A stretch of DNA of 64,000 nucleotides from Azotosporobacter soli (GCF_030542965.1 NZ_JAUAOA010000013.1:24547-88546); one strand, 5' to 3'; shown: positions 45,132-53,479, counted from the stretch's first letter. Numbers and translations are program-made. The notes: generated by a model from the sequence alone, not told the origin.

Positions 45132-46201
45132 AGCAACATACGATTGTGGTCATACCCGGCGACGGAATCGGGCGCGAGATAACGGCAGCCGCAGTCAGGG
45201 TGCTTGACGCCGTTGCTGCCAAGCTTGGTTTGCAACTGAACTACCAGTGGCGTGATGCGGGTGGTGCGGCAATCGACGCGGTAGGCGAGCCTTTGCCGAC
45301 TGAAACGGTTGCGGCGGCGATGGCTGCCGACGCGGTTTTGCTCGGCGCGGTAGGCGGGCCGAAATGGGACAACGTGGAAGCAAACTTGCGCCCGGAACAG
45401 GCCATTCTCGGCTTGCGCAAGGCGTTGAAACTGTATGCCAACCTGCGACCGATTCGCGTTCCTGCGGCGCTGGCCGATGCGTCGCCGCTTAAGCGGCAGG
45501 CGATAGACGGCCTTGATCTTTTGATTGTGCGCGAATTGGTCGGCGGGATTTATTTCGGTCCGAAGCAGGAAGCGACGCTGGTCGATGGAGTGCTGCAAGC
45601 TTCTGACCTTGAAATTTACCAGGAGCCGGAAGTGGCCAGGATTGTTAAATTGGCCTGCGAAGCTGCGCAGTTGAGGCGTCAGTCGGTTACGTCGGTTGAC
45701 AAGGCGAATGTATTGGCTTCTTCGCGTCTGTGGCGCAAAACCGCTGAAAAGGTTAGCGCAGCGTATCCGGATGTGGCGTTAAGCCATTTGTATGTCGATA
45801 ACTGTGCGATGCAATTGATATTGAAGCCGCGTCAGTTTGACGTGATCGTGACCAGCAATTTATTCGGCGATATTTTGAGCGATGAAGCGGCCGTATTGAC
45901 CGGCTCGATCGGTATGCTGCCGTCGGCGAGTATTGGTGAGGGCACGAGCCTCTATGAACCGATTCATGGTTCGGCGCCGGATATTGCGGGGCAAGGCATT
46001 GCTAATCCGCTCGGCACGATTCTCTCGGCCGCGTTGCTGCTGCGCTATTCGCTTGATTGCGCTGCGGGAGCGGAGCTGATTGAAGCCGCCGTCGACAAAA
46101 CTCTGGCTCAGGGTTATCGTACCGCAGACCTATGCCAGCCGGGTACGACAAAAGTCTCGACCGAAGAAATGACGTCTAGAGTATTGGAAAATTTAGCTTA
46201 G
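45128..46201 (+). CDS. leuB: 3-isopropylmalate dehydrogenase
   Basis: NAD-dependent oxidative decarboxylation in leucine synthesis. The protein has 357 residues. Motifs: VVIPGDGIGREITAAAV, LLGAVGGPKWD, the substrate-binding LRKALKLYANLRPIR (about residues 96-110), VDKANVL (catalytic Lys) and TSNLFGDILSDEAAVLTGSI (about 239-258). It is followed by a 116-nt spacer with a palindrome, the only large gap in the unit. Confidence 0.95.
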   Translation: MKQHTIVVIPGDGIGREITAAAVRVLDAVAAKLGLQLNYQWRDAGGAAIDAVGEPLPTETVAAAMAADAVLLGAVGGPKWDNVEANLRPEQAILGLRKALKLYANLRPIRVPAALADASPLKRQAIDGLDLLIVRELVGGIYFGPKQEATLVDGVLQASDLEIYQEPEVARIVKLACEAAQLRRQSVTSVDKANVLASSRLWRKTAEKVSAAYPDVALSHLYVDNCAMQLILKPRQFDVIVTSNLFGDILSDEAAVLTGSIGMLPSASIGEGTSLYEPIHGSAPDIAGQGIANPLGTILSAALLLRYSLDCAAGAELIEAAVDKTLAQGYRTADLCQPGTTKVSTEEMTSRVLENLA

Positions 46202-46229
46202 CGAAAAAGCAGATTAGACGATTTTACTA

Positions 46230-46278
46230 CAAAGGCACAAAGGTCACTAAGGGAGAAGCAGTGTCCTTTGCGCCTTTG
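46230..46278. repeat. Palindromic repeat inside the ilv-leu unit (CAAAGGCACAAAGG family)
   Basis: CAAAGGCACAAAGG (46230-46243) and CCTTTGCGCCTTTG (46265-46278) form an imperfect dyad in the leuB-ilvB gap. No T-tract follows, so it is not a clear terminator. It may set the stoichiometry between the upstream genes and the two IlvB-like genes by mRNA processing. Confidence 0.6.
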
Positions 46279-46317
46279 CGGTTTAAAAAACTCGTAGCTT
46301 AAACAGGAGGTGATGGT

Positions 46318-47850
46318 ATGAAGATGTCTGGCGCGCAGGCGATGGCGGAATGTCTCAAGGAACAAGGCGTCGATACGTTGTTCGGGTATCCCGGCGGTAC
46401 GATCCTGCCTTTTTATGATGCACTATATGACAGTGGGATCCGCCATGTGACCGCTGCTCATGAGCAGGGCGCGATTCACAGTGCAGACGGATATGCCAGA
46501 GCCAGCGGACGGGTCGGCGTATGTATCGCGACGTCGGGGCCGGGGGCGACCAATTTGACGACAGGACTGGCCGCAGCGTATCTTGATTCGGTACCGCTCG
46601 TCGCGATCACCGGACAGGTGCCGGTCGGTCTGATCGGACGGGATGCGTTTCAGGAAGTGGACATCATTGGCATTACGCTGTCGGTAACCAAATACAGCGT
46701 CCAGGTTAAGCGCCCGGAAAAATTGGTAGAGACGCTTCGCCTGGCAATGCAGGTTGCAGCCAGTGGACGTCCGGGGCCAGTGCTGGTCGACGTGCCGCGT
46801 GATATCCAAACGGCGTCCGTTGACTATGAAGCGCCGAAAGCGCTTGAAAAAGGGCAGGAACGCAGTTTGACGGGCAGCCAGGAGCGTCTTCTCGATCAGG
46901 CGGCCGCGTTGCTCATGGCGGCGAAGCGTCCGCTGATTTTATCCGGCGGCGGCGTGCTGACGGCAAAAGCGCAGACGTCTTGTCGCCAAATGGCGGAGAA
47001 GAACGATTTGCCGCTCGTGACTACGTTAATGGGGGCCGGAGTTTTGCCGGATGGACATCATCTGGCGCTCGGCATTGTCGGAGTTAGCGGCAATACGGCC
47101 GCAAATGCGGCGCTAAAAGAAGCCGATCTGATTTTGGCGTTGGGCTGTCGTTTTAGTGAACAGACGATAAGTAAGGATGCTTTGCCGCTGAATGCGGCGA
47201 TCCTGCATCTGGATATCGATCCGGCGGAACTGGAACGGCGTTTGCCTGCGGCTCTTGCGCTGGCCGGTGATTTGCGGCTGTTGATTCCGGCGTTAACGCA
47301 GCGCTTGCCGGAAGGCAGACGCGAACTTTGTTTTGCGGCACGCGAGGCGGAAGCGTTGCTGTCGCTGGAGGATGAGCCGCTGGATTGGGCTTGGCTGTTT
47401 GCTTGGCTCGGTCGGCGTTTGCAATCGGAAGCGGTCGGCGTGATTGCCCTTGAACCGGAAGGCTGGCATAAAGAGGCATTTCACGGCCTGTCGTCGACAG
47501 AGCAGACGCTTTTGTTTCCCGGCGGACTTGGCTGTCGCGGTTATGCGCTGCCTGCGGCGCTTGGCGCTCAATTGGCAGCGCCGGAGCGGACGGTCATCGC
47601 GTTTTGCGGTTTGGAAGGGCTGCTGCGCAGCGGCAACGAATTATACACGCTGGCGGCGCAGGGCTTGCCGGTCTTAAGCGTGGTTCTGACGGAAGAAGAG
47701 GATGCGAGCGCGTTTTTGCAAATGGCGCAAGCGTATGGTATGAACGGACAGCAGGCGAAGACCAGACAGGAGCTGATCGATGCCTGGGAAGCGGCCTGGA
47801 AAAATAAAGCGCCGCAAATGCTGCTCTTGCAGGGAAGAGGAGGCGGGTGA
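46318..47850 (+). CDS. IlvB-like protein A: canonical PYR domain, degenerate ThDP-Mg motif
   Basis: Protein of 510 residues (IlvB is normally about 550-570). The N-terminal PYR domain is canonical: FGYPGGTILPFYDAL, catalytic Glu49 in AAHEQGAIHSADG, TSGPGATNLTTGL, ITGQVP and GRDAFQEVD. The central domain lacks the usual R-F-D-D-R (it has CRFSEQT). In the C-terminal PP domain the metal-binding GDG is replaced by G-L-E-G (L432 in place of Asp), the N-N/D-N-x motif is T-E-E, and the segment with W-Q-x-L-F-Y is missing. Alone it should not bind Mg-ThDP. It is likely a partner of the next protein. Overlap with the next start region suggests coupled translation. Confidence 0.85.
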   Translation: MKMSGAQAMAECLKEQGVDTLFGYPGGTILPFYDALYDSGIRHVTAAHEQGAIHSADGYARASGRVGVCIATSGPGATNLTTGLAAAYLDSVPLVAITGQVPVGLIGRDAFQEVDIIGITLSVTKYSVQVKRPEKLVETLRLAMQVAASGRPGPVLVDVPRDIQTASVDYEAPKALEKGQERSLTGSQERLLDQAAALLMAAKRPLILSGGGVLTAKAQTSCRQMAEKNDLPLVTTLMGAGVLPDGHHLALGIVGVSGNTAANAALKEADLILALGCRFSEQTISKDALPLNAAILHLDIDPAELERRLPAALALAGDLRLLIPALTQRLPEGRRELCFAAREAEALLSLEDEPLDWAWLFAWLGRRLQSEAVGVIALEPEGWHKEAFHGLSSTEQTLLFPGGLGCRGYALPAALGAQLAAPERTVIAFCGLEGLLRSGNELYTLAAQGLPVLSVVLTEEEDASAFLQMAQAYGMNGQQAKTRQELIDAWEAAWKNKAPQMLLLQGRGGG

Positions 47851-47852
47851 AG

Positions 47853-49529
47853 ATGGAAAAACAGGTCATGAGCGGCGCTCTTTTCATCGCAGCCGTGTTA
47901 AAAGAAAACGGCGTACGCCAAATCTTCAGTTGTCCGGGAGCGCATGTGGACCTGCTGTTGGAGGCCTGCCGCGTACAGGGTTTACCGCTCTGTGAAGCGG
48001 TCAGTGAGCAGGGCGCGCTGCATGCGGCAGACGGGTATGCGCGGACTACCGGTGAATTGGGCGTAGCAATCGTCGGCAGCGGCGCGGGGGCAGCTGGTAC
48101 GATTACTGGTCTTGCTACCGCGATGCTTGACTCGGTGCCGCTTTTGCTATTGGTCGGACAAGTGGCGAACGACTGTCTGGCCGGCGATTGCTTGGCCAGC
48201 GTCGATATCAGCAACATGAGCATGCCGATTACTAAACATAACTTTCTTGTGAAAAATGGCGCGTATCTGACCGAAGTGATTCCGTTCGCGCTGAAGCTGG
48301 CGCAAAGCGGTCGGCCGGGACCGATTCTGGTCGATCTGCCGCAGGATGTGCAAAGTTCTATTGTACTGCCGGAATCGTTTGGGAAAAAGGCGTCGCCTGA
48401 GACCGCGTCACTGGGGCGTCAGACGGCGGCTGCGCTCGATGAAGCCGTGAGCATCATCCAAAACTGCAAACGTCCGTTGCTGCTTGCCGGCGGCGGCGCC
48501 ACAGCAAAGGGCGCGATGTTGTCGGTGCGCAGACTGGCTGAAACAAAAGGCATTCCGGTCGCGACCACACTGATGGGCATCGGCGTGATGGCGCCGGAAA
48601 ACGAATACTGTCTCGGTTTTAGCGGCATGCACGGCAGTCTCTTGGCAAACCGGGCGGTCTGTGAAGCGGATGTGCTGATTGTCGTTGGCAGCCGCTTTAG
48701 CGACCGGGTTACGGGCGATCGCTTTCGTTACGGCGAAGGCAAGCATGTCATTCATTTGGATGTCGATCCGGCGGAAGTCGATAAGAATGTCTTTGCGCAT
48801 GTTGCCGTTGTCGGCGGCATTGAGCAAAGTCTGCTTCATTTGCAGGAATGTCTCGTGCCGGGGAAATGGAAGGAGTGGCAAACTGAATTGGCGCTTTGGC
48901 GCAGTGAATATCAAGAAAAATATGACGGCGAACGCTTGAATGCGCCTTGGATCATGCAGAGAATCGGAACGCTGACCAAAGGACAGGAATGTACGTTTGT
49001 CACCGATGTCGGGCAGAACCAGATGTGGGCGGCGCAGCATCTGCAGATTGAAAGTCCGCGCCAGTGGGTAACGTCGGGTGGTCTCGGCACGATGGGGTTC
49101 GGCCTGCCGGCGGCCATGGGAGCGCAGGCGGCGCGGCGCGATCGCCGGGTCGTGCATATCGCCGGCGATGGGGGATTCCGCATGACTTGCAGTGAACTCT
49201 ATTCGCTGCAGCGGCAAAAACTGCCGGTCTTGTCGCTCGTTATCGACAACAGCTGCCTCGGCATGGTTCGTCAATGGCAGCAGCTGTTTTACCGGGAACG
49301 CTATTCGGCTTCGCTGGCGCCGTTGGCGCCGGACTGGGAATGTCTGACCGCCGCCTATGGCGTGCGCGCACAGGTGGTCGAAACGCCGGAAGAATTTGAA
49401 GCGGCCTGGCAGGAAGCCTGGCAGGCGAAAGAACCGCGCGTCATTGTGGCGCGCATTCCTACCAGCGATCTGGTGACGCCGATGCTGGCGCCTAACTCAC
49501 CGCTCGATACGTATGTGGAAGTGGAATGA
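47853..49529 (+). CDS. IlvB-like protein B: canonical ThDP-Mg domain, divergent PYR domain
   Basis: Protein of 558 residues. The C-terminal PP domain is canonical: SGGLGTMGFGLPAAMG, AGDGGFRMTCSEL with metal Asp439, and IDNSCLGMVRQWQQLFY with Asn466 at the expected 27-residue distance. The N-terminal PYR domain keeps Glu52 but the surroundings changed: FSCPGAHVDLL in place of F-G-Y-P-G-G, S-E-Q-G-A in place of H-E-Q-G-A, GSGAGAAGTITG in place of S-G-P-G-A-T-N, and AGDCLASVD in place of G-x-D-A-F-Q-E. The GTG at 47847 overlaps the previous TGA, but the ATG at 47853 has GAGGAGG 9 nt upstream. The unit ends at the terminator at 49610. Confidence 0.88.
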   Translation: MEKQVMSGALFIAAVLKENGVRQIFSCPGAHVDLLLEACRVQGLPLCEAVSEQGALHAADGYARTTGELGVAIVGSGAGAAGTITGLATAMLDSVPLLLLVGQVANDCLAGDCLASVDISNMSMPITKHNFLVKNGAYLTEVIPFALKLAQSGRPGPILVDLPQDVQSSIVLPESFGKKASPETASLGRQTAAALDEAVSIIQNCKRPLLLAGGGATAKGAMLSVRRLAETKGIPVATTLMGIGVMAPENEYCLGFSGMHGSLLANRAVCEADVLIVVGSRFSDRVTGDRFRYGEGKHVIHLDVDPAEVDKNVFAHVAVVGGIEQSLLHLQECLVPGKWKEWQTELALWRSEYQEKYDGERLNAPWIMQRIGTLTKGQECTFVTDVGQNQMWAAQHLQIESPRQWVTSGGLGTMGFGLPAAMGAQAARRDRRVVHIAGDGGFRMTCSELYSLQRQKLPVLSLVIDNSCLGMVRQWQQLFYRERYSASLAPLAPDWECLTAAYGVRAQVVETPEEFEAAWQEAWQAKEPRVIVARIPTSDLVTPMLAPNSPLDTYVEVE

Positions 49530-49609
49530 AAAGGCAGAAGGGCTTATGGCTCGAAGCTTAAAGCTACAAGCTAGAAGCCAACCCCCAAAAACGTCCTGCC
49601 ATTGGCCTA

Positions 49610-49651
49610 AACAAAAAGAAACTCGCATTTTCATGCGAGTTTCTTTTTGTT
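49610..49651. terminator. Bidirectional terminator after the ilv-leu unit
   Basis: A perfect 18-bp stem (49610-49627/49634-49651) with A- and T-rich flanks. It ends the ilv-leu transcript and the convergent HAD gene. A simple AAGCTT/AAGCTAC/AAGCTAG run occurs at about 49551-49573. Confidence 0.92.
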
Positions 49652-50351
49652 AACGCTTCGCCACCAGTTCGCGCAGGCCAGTTTCGAATTCGGCAGGGCT
49701 GGGCAATTCCGCGAGCAGCCAGTCGGCCTCGTGTTCTTCGAGCTGTTCTAATGTGAAACGGCCGGTAGCGACCGCGACGGTGATCGCGCCGATCGCTTTG
49801 CCGCAGGCGATATCATTCGGCGTGTCGCCGATGACGACAAAATGGCTGTCGGTCAAATGACTGGCGTAGTAACGTTCGATGCCGCGCTGCGCCGCCTGCG
49901 CGATGCAGGTACGATCGGTGCAATCATCGCCGAACACGCTGGTGGAAAAGTTGAAATAATGGTCAAGGCCGTAGTGCGCCAATTTGGCGCGTGCTCCGGC
50001 GGCGGTATTGCCGGTCAGGAGCATTTGTTTCGCATCCGGCAGGCGGTAGAGCGTCATCAGATTTTCTTTGACGTGCGGCAGAATCCTGCCTTGACGCTGG
50101 GCGAGATGCTTGGGCAAAATGGCCTCATAGCGAAGCAGCAGCGTTTGAACCTCTTCCGGCGTGGCCGGGCGGTCAAAGACCAGCTCTAATAACTGTCCGG
50201 CAATATGGCAGTCGGTCATGCCGGCGGTTTGAATCTTATCCAGATTGACGTCTTTATTATATTGGTTTTTCAATAAGTGCTGAAAAGCATGCAGGCTGGC
50301 GCGATCCGTGCGCAACAGTGTACCGTCGATATCCCAGAAAAGAAACAGCAT
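49650..50351 (-). CDS. HAD family hydrolase (phosphatase-like)
   Basis: Protein of 233 residues. HAD motif I is FWDIDGTLL (residues about 5-13), motif II MLLTGNTA (about 117-124), and motif IV GDTPNDIACGKAIGA (about 174-188). A helical cap (about 15-90) places it in subclass I, like PgpA/phosphoglycolate-phosphatase-type enzymes; the substrate is unknown. The ATG at 50351 has AAGGAGG 10 nt upstream and replaces an unlikely upstream extension to 50396. It is convergent with the ilv-leu unit. Confidence 0.85.
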   Translation of the reverse strand: MLFLFWDIDGTLLRTDRASLHAFQHLLKNQYNKDVNLDKIQTAGMTDCHIAGQLLELVFDRPATPEEVQTLLLRYEAILPKHLAQRQGRILPHVKENLMTLYRLPDAKQMLLTGNTAAGARAKLAHYGLDHYFNFSTSVFGDDCTDRTCIAQAAQRGIERYYASHLTDSHFVVIGDTPNDIACGKAIGAITVAVATGRFTLEQLEEHEADWLLAELPSPAEFETGLRELVAKR

Positions 50352-50444
50352 AATGGAAATGCCTCCTTGTTTTATGAAACAAACCCTATCTTGCATTATA
50401 AACCAGAAACGCTTCTGCGGATAGGGGGAGAGAATGAAGCGGGA

Positions 50445-50536
50445 GTTTTAACACGAAGACAAGGAAGAAGGGAAAAAGGAAAAATAAAAGTAACGTCTTC
50501 CTATCTTTGCATTTCTTCCCTTCTTCGTGTTAAAAC
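50445..50536. repeat. Palindromic intergenic repeat (GTTTTAACACGAAG family)
   Basis: GTTTTAACACGAAG (50445-50458) and its exact complement CTTCGTGTTAAAAC (50523-50536) flank a purine-rich stretch and a pyrimidine-rich stretch that also partly pair (GGAAGAAGGGA with TTCTTCCCTT). The element is about 92 nt, with no ORF. A decayed relative is at 6395-6499. Confidence 0.75.
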
Positions 50537-50572
50537 CCAGTCGTTATTTAGGAGACTGCTACAGCATTTTTC

Positions 50573-51739
50573 TTATAGATAGCCTTTCACAAAGCGGCCG
50601 ATGCGTTCGATCGCTTCGGCGATGTTGGCGGGTGAGGTGGCATAGGAACAGCGTACGAAGCCTTCGCCGCAATCGCCGAACGCTGTGCCGGGAACGAGCG
50701 CGACTTTTTCCGTTTTTAAGAGGCCTTCGGCAAAATCCATCGAACTGAGTCCGGTTTCCTGAATTGAAGGGAAGAGGTAGAAGGCGCCTTTCGGCTCAAA
50801 GCAGGAGAGCCCCATCTCGCGAAAACCGTTCAGAATCAGACGGCGGCGCTGGTTGTACTGCGTCAGCATCGACTGGACGTCTTTTTCGCCGCGCCGCAAC
50901 GCTTCGATCGCCGCCATCTGCGCGGTGATCGGCGTGCAGAGCATCGTGTACTGATGAATTTTGTTCATCGCGGCGATAAAATCGGGATTGGCCAGCGCAT
51001 AGCCGATCCGCCAGCCTGTCATCGCATACGCTTTGGAAAAACCGTTCAGCAGGATCGTCCGGTCTTTCATGCCCGGCAAACTGGAAAAACAGGTGTGTTC
51101 GCCTTCGTAAGTCAGTTTGGCGTAAATTTCATCGGAAATGACGATCAAATCGTGGCGCACGGCGAAATCGGCAATCGCTTGCAGATCCTGGCGCGACATC
51201 ACCGCACCGGTCGGATTGTTCGGATAACCGATGATCAATACCTTCGTGCGCGGCGTGATTTTTTCTTCCAGTTGAGCGGCCGTGACGCGGAACTGATTGG
51301 CGACGTTCGTCGCGACCGGCACCGCTACGCCGCCAGCCAGTGATACGCAGGCCTTGTAAGAGACGTAGCAGGGTTCAGGAATCAAAACTTCGTCGCCCGG
51401 TGAGAGCAGCGCGCGCATCGCGAGATCGAGCGCCTCGCTGACGCCGACGGTGACGAGAATTTCCTGGCGAGGATCATATTTGACCGCACACTCTTCCTGC
51501 GTCACGCGTGCGATTTCCTCGCGCAGTTCGAGCAGGCCGAAATTGGACGTATAGGACGTGTAGCCGCGGTGCAAACTGTAAATGCAGCTTTCCCGAATGT
51601 GCCAGGGCGTGACGAAATCCGGTTCGCCGACGCCGAGCGAAATGACGCCTTTCATTTCGGCGACGATATCGAAAAAGCGGCGGATGCCGGAAGGCGGGAT
51701 GGCCTGTACCGAAGGCGAAATACGGTTGCTCCAATTCAT
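50573..51739 (-). CDS. Class I/II aminotransferase (AlaT/AspC-like)
   Basis: PLP aminotransferase of 388 residues. Motifs: SLGVGEPDFVTPWHIRE (about residues 34-50), GVSEALDLAMRALL (about 98-111), YPNNPTGAV (about 170-178), SDEIYAKL (about 202-209) and the PLP lysine in GFSKAYAMTGWRIGY (about 234-248). The Lrp-family gene upstream overlaps its start by 4 nt. The Bacillus pair alaR-alaT has the same layout, so alanine or a related amino acid is a candidate substrate; aspartate or branched-chain activity is possible. Confidence 0.88.
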   Translation of the reverse strand: MNWSNRISPSVQAIPPSGIRRFFDIVAEMKGVISLGVGEPDFVTPWHIRESCIYSLHRGYTSYTSNFGLLELREEIARVTQEECAVKYDPRQEILVTVGVSEALDLAMRALLSPGDEVLIPEPCYVSYKACVSLAGGVAVPVATNVANQFRVTAAQLEEKITPRTKVLIIGYPNNPTGAVMSRQDLQAIADFAVRHDLIVISDEIYAKLTYEGEHTCFSSLPGMKDRTILLNGFSKAYAMTGWRIGYALANPDFIAAMNKIHQYTMLCTPITAQMAAIEALRRGEKDVQSMLTQYNQRRRLILNGFREMGLSCFEPKGAFYLFPSIQETGLSSMDFAEGLLKTEKVALVPGTAFGDCGEGFVRCSYATSPANIAEAIERIGRFVKGYL

Positions 51740-52215
51740 GGCGACACCGCCAATCGTTCGGGATCTTCCTTGTCGTCAAGGATGACGCCCGCTTCCTTAT
51801 ATTTTTTCAGCATAAAATGCGTCGTAGTGGCTACGACGCCGTCAATCGTGGCCAACTTTGTCGCGACAAAATCGGCCACTTCCTTTAATGTAGCGCCTTC
51901 AACGGCGACCGACAAATCGTAGCTACCGGACATCAAGTAAACGCTGCGCACCTCAGGATAACGGTAGATGCGTTCGGCAATCAAGTCGAAGCCGACTTCG
52001 CGCTGCGGCGTCAGGCGGACTTCGATCATCGCGGTGACTTTGTCGATGCCCGCTTTTTCCCAGTCTACGATGGTCTGGTATTTGACAATGACTTTTTCCG
52101 CCTCCAGACGCTGGATTAGCGCCGTGACTTCCGCCATAGGGATATCCAGCATCACCGCCAGTTGTTCCACCGTCTGGCAATGGTTTCGTTCCAATAATTC
52201 CAAAAGTTCCTTCAT
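51736..52215 (-). CDS. Lrp/AsnC family transcriptional regulator
   Basis: Protein of 159 residues: an N-terminal winged helix (about 1-50; KELLELLERNHCQTVEQLAVML then AEVTALIQRLEAEKVI) and a C-terminal RAM (regulation of amino acid metabolism) domain (about 65-150; VTAMIEVRLTP and VYLMSGSYDLSV). It overlaps the aminotransferase start by 4 nt and probably controls it in response to an amino acid. The ATG at 52215 has GAAGGGAG at a long spacing of about 12; an upstream extension to 52248 is unsupported. Confidence 0.88.
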   Translation of the reverse strand: MKELLELLERNHCQTVEQLAVMLDIPMAEVTALIQRLEAEKVIVKYQTIVDWEKAGIDKVTAMIEVRLTPQREVGFDLIAERIYRYPEVRSVYLMSGSYDLSVAVEGATLKEVADFVATKLATIDGVVATTTHFMLKKYKEAGVILDDKEDPERLAVSP

Positions 52216-52306
52216 AATAATACAAAACTCCCTTCGTTGAATACACAAAGTGTCAAAAAACAGGCAAAAGACATTCTAAAGAATATTTGACCAAGAATGT
52301 AAAATA

Positions 52307-52327
52307 TCCTGCCAAAGAGGCAGGATA
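52307..52327. other. Hairpin in the Lrp / deaminase divergent region
   Basis: ATCCTGCC (52307-52314) pairs with GGCAGGAT (52320-52327). It lies between divergent starts, so it is not an ordinary terminator. It may be an operator for the Lrp protein or a leader structure. Confidence 0.4.
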
Positions 52328-52341
52328 AAATAATTTTGCCA

Positions 52342-52350
52342 TGGTATACT
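52342..52350 (+). promoter_or_regulatory. Extended -10 element for the deaminase gene
   Basis: TGGTATACT at 52342-52350 matches an extended -10; no clear -35 is found. Confidence 0.45.
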
Positions 52351-52393
52351 AAAGAGATGAAAGAGCCAAATTCACGATAGGCAGGGGAAGAAC

Positions 52394-52807
52394 GTGAGAA
52401 AAGAATGGGATGACTATTTTTTGGATATTGCTTTTCAGGTGGCCGGACGCAGCACCTGTCTGCGTCGTGAAGTCGGCGCGGTGATCGTGAAGAACCGGCG
52501 CATCAAGGGAACCGGATATAACGGCAGTCCGGCCGGGCTGCCGCATTGCATCGATGAAGGCTGCCTGATGGTCGACGGCCACTGCGTGCGCTGCATTCAC
52601 GCCGAACCGAACGCGCTTTTGGAATGCACGCCGGAAGAGCGTCAGGACGCAACGCTCTATTGTACGGACCGGCCGTGTCCGGAATGCCAGAAACTGATTA
52701 TTACATCGGGCATCAAGCGGGTCGTGTACGGACGGCATTATCATCCGCACACCGACTGGCTCGATATGGCCAAGGAGATTGAAGTGCTGCATATCGCGAG
52801 AGGATGA
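52394..52807 (+). CDS. dCMP deaminase family protein (ComEB-like)
   Basis: Zinc-dependent deaminase of 137 residues. Motifs: RSTCLRREVGAVIVKN (about residues 19-34), GYNGSPAGLPHC, the zinc/catalytic HAEPNALLE (about 69-77) and PCPECQKLI (about 95-103). It probably converts dCMP to dUMP, a dTMP precursor. GGGGA precedes the GTG start. Its stop overlaps the MazG-like start (ATGA), linking two nucleotide enzymes. Confidence 0.88.
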   Translation: MRKEWDDYFLDIAFQVAGRSTCLRREVGAVIVKNRRIKGTGYNGSPAGLPHCIDEGCLMVDGHCVRCIHAEPNALLECTPEERQDATLYCTDRPCPECQKLIITSGIKRVVYGRHYHPHTDWLDMAKEIEVLHIARG

Positions 52808-53454
52808 TGAACATGTTGCAGGCCATTCAACTGCCGCGTTTGAACCGACTGACGCCGTCGCTTGATTCTACGCTGCTCAAAATTATGGAAGAGGCCGGAG
52901 AACTGGCGCGCGCGGTGCTGACTTTTTTGCCGTACGAAAGCGCTGGCCGCGGCGAAGGCAGTGCTTATTTGCGTGACGTCGCCGATGAATTGCTTGATGT
53001 GGCGCAGACTTGCGTGACGATGCTGTTTGTCGTGGAAGAGGCGCAGCAGATGACGGTTGATCATTTGGTGCAGCAGCATCTCGATAAACTGACCTGCAAA
53101 GGCTATGTGTTCGACGCCGCGCTCTCCTACCGCGTTGCAACGGATGGGGACTATAAGTTTTTGCAGTTGCCGCGTCTTGCATTGCCGGACGTGACGCTCT
53201 TAACCACGGTCTGTAAGATTCAAGAAGAAGTTGGCGAATTAAGCCAATACTTAGGGAAAAAGGCGGGCGCTTCCGGTGAAACTGCGAAACTGCAGCAGGC
53301 GGAAGTTTTGGAAGGCTGCTGCTGCGAACTTTTGGACGTCGCGCAATGCTGTTTTACGATGATGTATATCCTGGCGGAACGGTATCAAATGCCGATGGAA
53401 ACGATTGTCAAAGAACATGTCGCCAAACTGCGTCGCAAAGGGTATTGCAGTTGA
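52804..53454 (+). CDS. Tandem MazG-like nucleotide pyrophosphohydrolase
   Basis: Protein of 216 residues that is an internal duplication. Repeat 1 (about residues 8-105) has KIMEEAGELARAV and DELLDVAQTCVTML, and repeat 2 (about 118-214) has KIQEEVGELSQYL and CELLDVAQCCFTMM; both end in K-x-K-G-Y. Each carries the E-E-x-x-E and E-x-x-D acid clusters of MazG/dUTPase-type all-alpha enzymes, so both metal sites appear intact, except that the first acid of the second E-x-x-D is preceded by Cys. It may hydrolyse dNTPs or modified nucleotides. The start could also be the ATG at 52813, which has a better spacing. It overlaps the deaminase gene by 4 nt. Confidence 0.75.
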   Translation: MMNMLQAIQLPRLNRLTPSLDSTLLKIMEEAGELARAVLTFLPYESAGRGEGSAYLRDVADELLDVAQTCVTMLFVVEEAQQMTVDHLVQQHLDKLTCKGYVFDAALSYRVATDGDYKFLQLPRLALPDVTLLTTVCKIQEEVGELSQYLGKKAGASGETAKLQQAEVLEGCCCELLDVAQCCFTMMYILAERYQMPMETIVKEHVAKLRRKGYCS

Positions 53455-53479
53455 CAAGCGGCACGGCTGGATGTACAAT
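53451..53479 (+). promoter_or_regulatory. Near-consensus promoter of the WecA/TagO gene
   Basis: Perfect TTGACA at 53451-53456 (overlapping the MazG-like stop), a 17-nt spacer and TACAAT at 53474-53479. Confidence 0.82.

Noticed and set aside
46318..47850. Treating IlvB-like protein A as a pseudogene
   Set aside because: The frame is intact over 510 codons with good coding quality, a strong AGGAGG-type start and coupling to the next gene; the losses are concentrated at cofactor ligands, which suggests specialisation and not decay.
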